From IMG/VR virus record IMGVR_UViG_3300020172_002676, positions 1 through 64,000 of that record: DNA of 64,000 nt; one strand, given 5' to 3'. Both the position numbers and the translations under genes were made by a program. A model generated the notes under the pieces. It was not told where the DNA came from. It worked only from the letters and a program-made list of their open reading frames with translations, and made no database searches. Shown here one piece after another: positions 38,901-45,429 of this stretch; position 1 is the first letter of the stretch; each line of letters opens with the position of its first letter. The stretch comes from a virus.

Positions 38901-41092
38901 TCATATAAATCGTATTTTCTACATCCAGCAAAAAATGAATCTAAAATACTATCAATTCTTGTTTTGTTTGTTTCGTTAGCCAAAACTTTATTAACAATAA
39001 CATTCAAAACTGAAGGATGGTCAACAACTATCTTCCAAGTTAAAGTACCAGTTCTAGTTGTATTTTTATAAGTATATATTGGTTCTGGTCTACCAATAAA
39101 ATCATTTGGGTTCCAATTAGCCTGAACACTTTCACTAAAAGTTAAACCATATGGTGGGAACCACATAACTCTACCCCCATTTGGGCCTCTTTCACAAACA
39201 GGTAAATCAGATACTGCAAATCCTGGTGTGTTTGATGTTGCCCACGCTAAGTTTTCTAAAGAGAACATATATTTTTTAGCATAAGCAGTATTTGTATTTC
39301 CAATAATATTTGTAGAATCTTGTCCACCCTCTTGTTTGTTTGGAGCAATATTAAGATTATATGTCTTATCTAATACCGAATATGAAAATCTTCTTCCTTC
39401 GGTTACAACACCATCAACTTTTTGTAAATCATTATATTGAAGATATGGAATATCTTTAGTAAAAACCCTACAATATTCAGTACCAACTTCTTGTCCTATT
39501 GAACCAACATAAGTTAGGACTCTAGAACCTTTGGTCATTTCTTTATATCCATCGTGAAATACTTTACTAACTTGGTCAATAGCATTACCAACGTGTTGTA
39601 ATCTTTTACCTCCTTGTGGTTGACTATTAATTAATCTTTGTGTATCGTCAAGAATTGAACCTTCCCTATAGGTTCTTTCTGTAGATTCGGTTGTATTATA
39701 TGAAGAAGGTTTAAAATCTTCATCTTGGTCTAATATAACCCCACCTACACCTACTTTCTTACCCGCATTTCCTTTGTATTTTGGAGATACCCAAGTGAAT
39801 CCACCTTCAATACCACCACCATTACTATAAGTTGGTCCGTTAGCTCCTAATCTAATTTCCTTACTTGGACCTTCATATAACTGTGCTAACTCAGATGGAC
39901 CATAAACAGGAACTTGTAGTTCTTGTCCAAAGGCATTAGCAGGAAGTTCTCCACTTGGTGAAAATACTCTTGATGGTTCAGATGTTGTTGAACCAATGTA
40001 AAAATTGGCATTGTTAGTTTCTGTACCTACAATTGCACCACCAAGTCTATCTAACGCAGTTCTATCATAACTTGGTTTATATCTATTAAAGTTAATGTTT
40101 TTAAACAATAACGATTTCTGTCCTGCTCCTGTATTATTATAAAATAATTGAGACCCTGTTTTACCCCCACTTAATAATTTACTAACAAAATTACCTACCG
40201 CGGCTAATGGGTTTCCAAGTAACGCTTGTCCAATTGTTGTTGGTTGAGGTGGGTTAATTGCTGGGTCAAAATAAGAACCAGATATTAGTGAAAATGGGGT
40301 TGTGCTACCCGCAAGTCTAAGAGCAAAATCTGTGGCAGCAATTATTGGGTTATTAGGTATTGTTATTTGATAATTAGGTTCTATTAAAGGAACATTACCC
40401 GTTAAAATATTAACAAGATTTGATGTACTATTAACATTTAAAATATTTACTCTCCCAAGTGTTTGTCTAAGGATTTCTCGTCCAATTCTATCCTGAAACT
40501 CTTGTTTAACCTTTACCGCACCTAATCTAGCAATATACGAATCTTGACTTAATAATCCATTAGTACCTTGAGGGTTAGATGAAAGTAAAAGAGATACTGA
40601 TGTATATGATGATGGTACATATATTAATGGTACGTATGGTTGACTATTAGTTTGTCTATCTTGGTCAGGTCTTACAGTTTCTAACGTACTAAAAGCATCC
40701 GCAGAGTCAAATACCCTTGTAGTATCCGCATAAGCATTTAGTGGTCTATAGAATTTTATTGCAGCATAACCCTCATCAACAATATGAGCATCTTGTTGTC
40801 CAGGACCATATTCCCCCTGATTTGAGATTGTATTAAGTAACCCTGTTGGGTCAATAGCTTGTTTATATCCACCATCAGCGCCCCATTCATTTAATGGGTA
40901 TAACTTATTAGCAAATACAGGAGTATCAATTAATCCATCAGGACTATCAATAACCGATAAATCAGACTGTACTACCTCATATGTTATTGGAGGCGTAGCC
41001 TTATATGGAGACTTAGCATATGGAACTAAATTTCTTGTAATCAGTTTTTTTCTAAAACCTTCCGAACTTATATAATCTAATGGACTTCCCAA
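35993..41092 (-). CDS. Giant tail protein with OmpA-like domain (TTG start)
   Basis: 1699 aa. The start codon is TTG at 41090-41092, 15 bp after a TATTTAT element. Around residues 640-700, MWFPPYGLTFSESVQANW followed by GTLTWKIVVDHPSVLN resembles the tube-initiator/LysM-type proteins of contractile injection systems. Residues about 850-925 look like an OmpA-type peptidoglycan-binding domain: an Asn-rich turn, then ITLTIDSSCSAPAS and IELSKRRIASTIKFF in place of the usual GHTDxxGxxxxNxxLSxxRAxxVxxyL. Residues about 1135-1210 contain a further FYNTKIIPTSLGLTYE block of tube-initiator character. Peptidoglycan binding by the tail is inferred. There is no signal peptide. Confidence 0.6.
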   Translation of the reverse strand: MGSPLDYISSEGFRKKLITRNLVPYAKSPYKATPPITYEVVQSDLSVIDSPDGLIDTPVFANKLYPLNEWGADGGYKQAIDPTGLLNTISNQGEYGPGQQDAHIVDEGYAAIKFYRPLNAYADTTRVFDSADAFSTLETVRPDQDRQTNSQPYVPLIYVPSSYTSVSLLLSSNPQGTNGLLSQDSYIARLGAVKVKQEFQDRIGREILRQTLGRVNILNVNSTSNLVNILTGNVPLIEPNYQITIPNNPIIAATDFALRLAGSTTPFSLISGSYFDPAINPPQPTTIGQALLGNPLAAVGNFVSKLLSGGKTGSQLFYNNTGAGQKSLLFKNINFNRYKPSYDRTALDRLGGAIVGTETNNANFYIGSTTSEPSRVFSPSGELPANAFGQELQVPVYGPSELAQLYEGPSKEIRLGANGPTYSNGGGIEGGFTWVSPKYKGNAGKKVGVGGVILDQDEDFKPSSYNTTESTERTYREGSILDDTQRLINSQPQGGKRLQHVGNAIDQVSKVFHDGYKEMTKGSRVLTYVGSIGQEVGTEYCRVFTKDIPYLQYNDLQKVDGVVTEGRRFSYSVLDKTYNLNIAPNKQEGGQDSTNIIGNTNTAYAKKYMFSLENLAWATSNTPGFAVSDLPVCERGPNGGRVMWFPPYGLTFSESVQANWNPNDFIGRPEPIYTYKNTTRTGTLTWKIVVDHPSVLNVIVNKVLANETNKTRIDSILDSFFAGCRKYDLYELAKKYYTIGPNDLYQIQQAITSKELTKEQMEYVTSTITTIPQVAGQTTGNIGGNGGSGGAPINFDKYLNLGFYFSNDYPKPNGAKTDAEFLVNTPNYNLMYDEYINEKPTYSVKPNGTELDENYNTVVTPNYEVGKQLAIDIANQLKQNPNGTITLTIDSSCSAPASQTYNIELSKRRIASTIKFFAEDLNTMEYVKQQKLILKPGKTYGEDKVASWPLKSKVTKPPYSINQLVSWSDVNCSDKDKSVVGGDTQVGSKDVYTTNAMACRRSYISKIDTNFAPPSEPIPKKTTVVVGNVVTKTETVPVLETTVVQRDNISKRVLRALLSECDYFETIKEETPMVYDNLRDKLKFFQPAFHSITPEGLNSRLTFLQQCMRPGDTIPTIKQIGGQQVLDYNNATNTAFGAPPVLILRIGDFYNTKIIPTSLGLTYENLDINPEGIGIQPMIANVTMQFNFVGGSGLKESVDKLQNALTFNYYANTEMYDDRSDPTDASYKVIDKDFLKSAVNNVSPPTINQAAPNNGQTNENTIGTILTSNVTSTGQTGTISYGEFMTKFVGETQNYFTNVVNKNRETVNQYNNGLRQQWMLERTYTEGTFLITEAEKTILFGKPNNLEKRVNVIFEDLSSNVNNGDEGFIQYISKDSLGFSYRLKNQIKENYLNIIKNKRGGYLNAATTISQSMTSTQQSYIGNIGRINTITYDKDGKSIPITGTDGQQQTNGVVRSYNTSGTTPVDSSSVGAIDTFDELNKDVTKISNNIKEFNQIIWSGNTFIYTGDNQKYTGTLVFDVPLNGPYKLPQDQEVFIPFCRNQKWYTESPLSTFDSFVFRRVYMLFSDDIVDSKKYETFKTAMIGNVLKNPAIIGKGADNISEVFDSYWDRIAKTLFAEENSITKEFINYMEKEKVKDFLKYTPFSSKKRIFTYTTENANTNGQQKLIKGLGATQNQNTNNKTWNDNYLAFVYISKAKLN

Positions 41093-41107
41093 TCTATAAC
41101 TTTATTA

Positions 41108-41114
41108 ATAAATA
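41108..41114 (-). promoter_or_regulatory. TATTTAT element (candidate phage promoter)
   Basis: Coding strand ACCTATTTATTAATAAAG, ending 15 bp before the TTG start of the 1699-aa gene. Its fixed distance matches that seen for ATG-starting genes and supports the TTG start. Confidence 0.45.
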
Positions 41115-41129
41115 GGTTAATGGTGTTTT

Positions 41130-42965
41130 TTATTTACCATAACTACGAACTCCTTGTCCCTTTTCATTTGGTTTTGTACCAGTTATGCCCCATATATATT
41201 CTTTAAATTGTTGTTTATTAAAAATTTCAGTTAATGATTGTTCTGACATTCCATTTGGAGCGGTTACATTAACGTTTAAATTTCCAAATTCAACTTTAGC
41301 ATTTGTTGTTTGATTTGTTTGAGAAGTGTTATTATACAAAGCATCACTATATGAGTTTCTTGTCACACCACCAACAACTTGTTCCCTTGTAAGAGCTGTT
41401 GGTTTTACTTTATTTGAAGATTCTGTTCCACTCTTTTTAATCATCCCACCCATACTATTTGAAAATTTTTCAGTATAATTTCTAAATTCTTTTTCAATAT
41501 CACTATTTCCTGTTACTTTTTTATTAGATTCTTGGATTATCTTGTTAAAAATTTCAATTCCTTTTGCCCCAAACCCATCTGCAGAATTTTTAAGACTATT
41601 TTCAAGGTTACCTAATTTACCAGAAAATTCTTTATTACTTATTTTACCACTATCTTTTTCAAGATATAAATCGCGTATTTTATCTAATCCAGCACCAACT
41701 TTTTCAGCAATTTTTGCGGATTCGGGAACTTGTTGGTCTGCAGAAGATGAAACCGCTGTTGCAATTCTTTGAGCTCCAGCCAAATTAGCACGAACTGGTG
41801 CAGCACCAGCAACACCATATGTTGCCTTTGCAACTATTGATTTTAAATCAGTCGCAATTCCTTTCATAAAATCCAATTGAGATTTTTGAATCTCTTCCAC
41901 CGTTTTTGGTGCGTTTCTTAATTTTTCAAATTCCTCTTTTGTAATGTCGGCTAACTTTTTATCATTAATTTCTCCTGTCTTATCATCTCTAATTTGAACA
42001 ACATATTCTCCACCTTCACCCATCGTTGCCATATTTGCCAACAATTTTTTATCATCTTCATTTTTAAAATTGATAGATGGATTAACCGCAGATAATCTTT
42101 CATCTAAATCAGCAGCAGCAAGAGCACTTTTAGCTAATTGGTCGTAAGTAACACCAGTCTCTTTAGCCATTTCCCTTAAGGTTAAAATACCTTGTGGATT
42201 TATCTTGAATGTTTTTGTTTTTTCATCAAACTCAGTAAATTGTTTTGTGGCATTAATTAAGCTATCTTGTAATGCTCCAGGGTCATTAATGGCGTCATTC
42301 ATCATTGAAAATGGGTCAGCCAAATCACCTGAAGCAACTCCAAGTCTTTGAAGAGCCGCCGCCATATTAATAGCTCCTTCTGGGTCCATTACTTTATTTG
42401 CAAATGTTGCGGTTTGAGACATATCAAATCTTAACATAGAAGCTTGAGCGGCCATTTTAGTTAACCCTTGAACCCCATCAGTAAAGTTAAATTGGTTCAT
42501 CAAACTCATATTTTTTGCAACATCCCCAACTACTGATTTAGCATTTAAACCAAGATTTTGAACATAATTTATAGATTTTTCTATACTTGGTCCTATTTTT
42601 GAAGTTTCAATACCAACTGACGCAAAGTTTTCAACTAAAGTTTTACTATCAACGCTTAATATTTTAGAACTAGCGTATAACTTACTAACTTGAGTTTCGG
42701 TGGCCAAGACGTTCCTTCTAGAACCCTCGGCGATATCCGACATAGTTCTACTAACATCACTTAAATCTCCCCCTAAACGAATAATACCAGCAGCAGATTT
42801 AGAGACTGCGTCCATCATTTCGTCAATTCTTATTCTACCCTGAACAAATGCGGTATTAAGATTATACGCCTCTTTAGACATATTCATTATAGAATTCAAA
42901 GCGTCATCAAGACTTGCCCCCATTCCACTAAGGTCTTTAAGATTTCCTCCAGGTATATCTGCCAT
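41130..42965 (-). CDS. Tail tape measure protein
   Basis: 611 aa, almost entirely helical, rich in Ala, Ser, Lys and Glu. Helical stretches such as SLDDALNSIMNMSKEAYNL and DAVSKSAAGIIRLGGDLSD occur in the first 100 residues, with a flexible tail at the C-terminus. This composition, together with the place between the tape-measure chaperone and the baseplate genes, is diagnostic of a tape measure protein. The length matches T4 gp29 (590 aa) and would predict a tail of about T4 length (near 100 nm). No transglycosylase or peptidase motif is visible. A TATTTAT element and a hairpin lie directly upstream. Confidence 0.78.
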   Translation of the reverse strand: MADIPGGNLKDLSGMGASLDDALNSIMNMSKEAYNLNTAFVQGRIRIDEMMDAVSKSAAGIIRLGGDLSDVSRTMSDIAEGSRRNVLATETQVSKLYASSKILSVDSKTLVENFASVGIETSKIGPSIEKSINYVQNLGLNAKSVVGDVAKNMSLMNQFNFTDGVQGLTKMAAQASMLRFDMSQTATFANKVMDPEGAINMAAALQRLGVASGDLADPFSMMNDAINDPGALQDSLINATKQFTEFDEKTKTFKINPQGILTLREMAKETGVTYDQLAKSALAAADLDERLSAVNPSINFKNEDDKKLLANMATMGEGGEYVVQIRDDKTGEINDKKLADITKEEFEKLRNAPKTVEEIQKSQLDFMKGIATDLKSIVAKATYGVAGAAPVRANLAGAQRIATAVSSSADQQVPESAKIAEKVGAGLDKIRDLYLEKDSGKISNKEFSGKLGNLENSLKNSADGFGAKGIEIFNKIIQESNKKVTGNSDIEKEFRNYTEKFSNSMGGMIKKSGTESSNKVKPTALTREQVVGGVTRNSYSDALYNNTSQTNQTTNAKVEFGNLNVNVTAPNGMSEQSLTEIFNKQQFKEYIWGITGTKPNEKGQGVRSYGK

Positions 42966-42986
42966 AAATTATATTATTAGTTTTCT

Positions 42987-42993
42987 ATAAATA
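42987..42993 (-). promoter_or_regulatory. TATTTAT element abutting a hairpin
   Basis: Coding strand TTCTATTTATAGAAAAC, ending 21 bp before the tape measure ATG and starting 1 bp after the hairpin at 42995-43023. Confidence 0.4.
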
Positions 42994-42994
42994 G

Positions 42995-43023
42995 AAGAAG
43001 GACTAAAATTTTTAGTCCTTCTT
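42995..43023 (-). terminator. Hairpin at the end of the chaperone ORFs
   Basis: A perfect 14-bp inverted repeat (AAGAAGGACTAAAA at 42995-43008 and its complement at 43010-43023) overlaps the stop codon of the 60-aa frame. It is followed by a moderately T-rich stretch. It probably attenuates read-through from the abundant tube/chaperone message into the tape measure gene. Confidence 0.6.
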
Positions 43024-43194
43024 TGGGTTTTCTTCAATCCATTTATCCAGTAAATATTTTCTAACAAATACTGGCATTCTTTCAAAATCTTGGTAAGTAA
43101 TATTCATTAAGGTATTTAGATAATAAAACTCATCTAACTGACCTTTTCTATAGTTAGAAGAAAGGACGAAAAAAGTCAACCCCAAACCCAACAT
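43012..43194 (-). CDS. Overlapping second frame of the tape-measure chaperone (possible frameshift product)
   Basis: 60 aa if started at the ATG at 43192-43194, overlapping the end of the 247-aa gene by 41 bp in the +1 frame. The sequence QLDEFYYLNTLMNITYQDF followed by RMPVFVRKYLLDKWIEE looks like the short helical 'T' domain of tail-assembly chaperones. That domain is often made as a C-terminal extension by ribosomal frameshifting just before the tape measure gene. A TTT TTT C run at 43168-43174 would allow a +1 slip to give a 294-aa fusion. Independent initiation is the alternative. It has no Shine-Dalgarno site, and a TAA lies directly before its ATG. Confidence 0.55.
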   Translation of the reverse strand: MLGLGLTFFVLSSNYRKGQLDEFYYLNTLMNITYQDFERMPVFVRKYLLDKWIEENPKKD

Positions 43195-43897
43195 TTACTG
43201 TTAGTTTTTCTCCTGACGGGGTCATTAAAGTTCGGTTCATATCCAATCTCGGTTCATTATCGTTCATGAATTTTCTAATATATTTTGAATCGGCAATTGG
43301 TAATGATTCAATAAACTTTGCAATTACCGCTTTGTCGGTTGAACCATCAACTTCAATAATTTCTTTTTGCATTCTCCACGTAATTTTTGGAACAACCCTA
43401 CCTTGTGGGTATGTATCAGCTAATTTACCGATTTCAATTATTTCACCATAATTTAATGGTTTAAGTTTAACCGTTGATTGTGATTTAGGTAGATTAACAA
43501 TAAATGTTCCATCATCATTTGGTTTTTGTCCATTAATAATGGATAATTGGTCTAACATTACCGTTGACTGAAATTGTTTTTTAGTTAGTGGGTCAGTAAG
43601 ATTCAAACTCATTTCAGGACCAAATGCCGTATTTCTTAAAAAGATTAAGATAGCTTCAACATCTCCCTCAATAAGTTCTTCAACTCTAATATCTGGTTCA
43701 TAAATTTTTGCCCTTAATAAATTAATTGTTAAATCATTTCCTCCACCCATAATGATATTCTCATCTGAAGCGGTAAGATAACCCACCTTAAGTGTTTTTT
43801 TCTTGTTTTTATAAAAAATACCTTCTGAAGGTAATGGTACCACATCGTGTGGTAATGTAAAATTTTCTTGACCGTAGTCTCTTGATTGATTGTCCAT
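43154..43897 (-). CDS. Tail assembly / baseplate protein, gp26-like (tape-measure chaperone)
   Basis: 247 aa. The beginning VPLPSEGIFYKNKKKTLKV, then YLTASDENIIM, IYEPDIRVEELIEGDVEAILIFLR resembles the T4 baseplate protein (gp26/PF12322-like) family: a LPSxGxxY motif, a helix ending in EL, then (E/G)GDxxxLxxxLR. Members of this family commonly sit just before the tape measure gene as assembly chaperones. The Cys pair found in many members is absent. A terminator-like hairpin precedes it. Its 3' end overlaps a second, shifted frame. Confidence 0.7.
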   Translation of the reverse strand: MDNQSRDYGQENFTLPHDVVPLPSEGIFYKNKKKTLKVGYLTASDENIIMGGGNDLTINLLRAKIYEPDIRVEELIEGDVEAILIFLRNTAFGPEMSLNLTDPLTKKQFQSTVMLDQLSIINGQKPNDDGTFIVNLPKSQSTVKLKPLNYGEIIEIGKLADTYPQGRVVPKITWRMQKEIIEVDGSTDKAVIAKFIESLPIADSKYIRKFMNDNEPRLDMNRTLMTPSGEKLTVNVGFGVDFFRPFF

Positions 43898-43907
43898 ATA
43901 AAAAAAT

Positions 43908-43935
43908 AACCGTAAAGTTTATGTTCTTTACGGTT
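43908..43935 (-). terminator. Intrinsic terminator after the tail tube gene
   Basis: Arms AACCGTAAAG and CTTTACGGTT (43908-43917 and 43926-43935) with an 8-base loop are followed in the minus direction by ATTTTTTT. It lies 34 bp after the tube stop and just before the chaperone ATG, as expected for lowering chaperone levels relative to tube protein. Confidence 0.8.
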
Positions 43936-43969
43936 AAATATAATTAGGTTTAGTTTTTTATCAATAGTA

Positions 43970-44458
43970 TTAATAAACTAGAACACATCTATCCATTCTT
44001 AGTGTTGCTGTGATTGTTGCCAAAGCGTCCGATTTATAATCTAAAGCGTTAAAGTTAACATCTGATAAGAATGTTCCATAAAGAATCCACTTCTCAACAA
44101 CAACCCCTGTTGGGTCTAACATTTCTAAATCAATATCTTTTTTATAACCCGCAGCATATCCCATACGACCCGTTACTGATTCAGCATGTAAACGAACCCA
44201 CTCCATAAGAGCTTGAGCCGCTGACGGTCCAATTGGGTCTCTAAACGTTACGTTAATTGTTTGCCAGTTAAATCTACCTGCTACAAAGGTTGATGTATTT
44301 AGGAATTGTATTTCAACTGGTGCAATTGTAATATGTGGTCTTGATGAAGATTCTACGAACCATTCGTTGATACCCAAACTTGATGGAAACCTTAGGATAA
44401 AACGATTTTGACGTTTTGGTTCGTAAGGTATCGGCATTTTCATTAATAAATCAGCCAT
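43970..44458 (-). CDS. Tail tube protein, gp19-like
   Basis: 162 aa, the same length as T4 gp19 (163 aa). Family features are NRFILRFPSSLGINEWFVES near the N-terminus, then PHITIAPVEIQFLNTSTFVAG, WQTINVTFRDPIGPSA, a helix ALMEWVRLHAESVTGRMGYA, and the C-terminal strand pair WILYGTFLSDVNFNALDY. It polymerises into the hexameric inner tube through which DNA passes. A TATTTAT element lies 41 bp upstream, and the gene has its own terminator, so it can be expressed strongly as a single unit. Confidence 0.93.
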   Translation of the reverse strand: MADLLMKMPIPYEPKRQNRFILRFPSSLGINEWFVESSSRPHITIAPVEIQFLNTSTFVAGRFNWQTINVTFRDPIGPSAAQALMEWVRLHAESVTGRMGYAAGYKKDIDLEMLDPTGVVVEKWILYGTFLSDVNFNALDYKSDALATITATLRMDRCVLVY

Positions 44459-44497
44459 GTTATTTTAATTTTTGTTTTTTATTAGTTGTTTATATCT

Positions 44498-44504
44498 ATA
44501 AATA
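44498..44504 (-). promoter_or_regulatory. TATTTAT element (candidate phage promoter)
   Basis: Coding strand ACTATATTTATAGATAT, ending about 40 bp before the tail tube ATG in a 97-bp gap. One of the best matches to the extended form. Confidence 0.5.
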
Positions 44505-44555
44505 TAGTCTTGTTAAAAATATTTCTATTTACTTTTGTTTTTGAGAAATTATTCT

Positions 44556-45383
44556 TTATTTATATTCCTTTTTAGCTCCTCCAGCAGTAGAATATGTCTT
44601 AACTATATTATCTGGTTTATTTTTAAAGTGTTTGTTAATTACTTCTACATTCTTAATATCATCATCTGAAAATCCAATACTAGGTTGTTCTGGTATAAAA
44701 TTGTTAGATATATCATTTTTAACAAATGCTCTTTTATTAAGTATACCAGCAATTCCTTTTATATAAGAAACAAATTCGTCCATTGCAACAACTTTTAATT
44801 CTTCAGGGTTTGCAGCACTTCCTTCTCCAAAAGTAACAGGGTGAAACTTACAAAGTTCTAAATATGATTTAATTAATTCATCATCACTCATATCTTCTTC
44901 ACCAACAAACGTCCTATATTTTTTTAAATTTTTGATTAATTCGTCTTTATCAATACCATTAAATCCGTCTATAATATAATTATAAACCGCTTGTTTTAAA
45001 GTGTTTGGATTATGTCCTCTTGCGGTGATTATGGAAAAAATTGACCCGTTATTAATTGCCTCTCTAAAATCATCAAATGCGGGACCTAATCTAGCCCTCA
45101 TCGCATCAATTAAAAAATCTTTATCACCTTCAGTTCTAAAATTTCTAAATGGTGAATCCGCAAATCCTACTATAGTTTCACCTTTATATTTGAATGGATT
45201 TTTACCAACATCGTGTCTATATTCCGCAAAATCATCCGTACTCATTGGAACTTCGTCTCCCTCCTCATTTTTTAATATTATCTTTGTTGGCATATGAACA
45301 ATGTTGTCATCCCAATCAAATGCATAATATTTCATATCTGGAGTTCCCTCTTCCTTGAAACCTTCTTTAAGTTGTACTTTCAT
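44556..45383 (-). CDS. HAD-superfamily phosphatase
   Basis: 275 aa. The Rossmann-like HAD motifs are in order: motif I FDWDDNI (D23, D25, the nucleophile and acid/base Asp pair), motif II IITARGHN near 116, and an acidic motif IV SIGFSDDDIKNV near 231. Substrate specificity cannot be read from the sequence. A nucleotide or polynucleotide 3'-phosphatase is one option. An inner start at Met17 (MKYYAFDWDD) would still keep the catalytic core. It is inserted between the sheath and tube genes, which are adjacent in T4, so it appears to be an accessory gene placed in a late operon. Confidence 0.75.
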   Translation of the reverse strand: MKVQLKEGFKEEGTPDMKYYAFDWDDNIVHMPTKIILKNEEGDEVPMSTDDFAEYRHDVGKNPFKYKGETIVGFADSPFRNFRTEGDKDFLIDAMRARLGPAFDDFREAINNGSIFSIITARGHNPNTLKQAVYNYIIDGFNGIDKDELIKNLKKYRTFVGEEDMSDDELIKSYLELCKFHPVTFGEGSAANPEELKVVAMDEFVSYIKGIAGILNKRAFVKNDISNNFIPEQPSIGFSDDDIKNVEVINKHFKNKPDNIVKTYSTAGGAKKEYK

Positions 45384-45393
45384 ATTTGGCTAT

Positions 45394-45422
45394 TAAGGAT
45401 ATCACAATTTGTGATATCCTTA
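45394..45422 (-). terminator. Palindromic hairpin between sheath and HAD genes
   Basis: A 14-bp near-perfect palindrome (TAAGGATATCACAA and its complement) starts 7 bp after the sheath stop. In the minus direction it lacks a T-run, and on the plus strand it is followed by nine T. It may mark the 3' end of the sheath message. Confidence 0.6.
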
Positions 45423-45429
45423 TTTTTTT

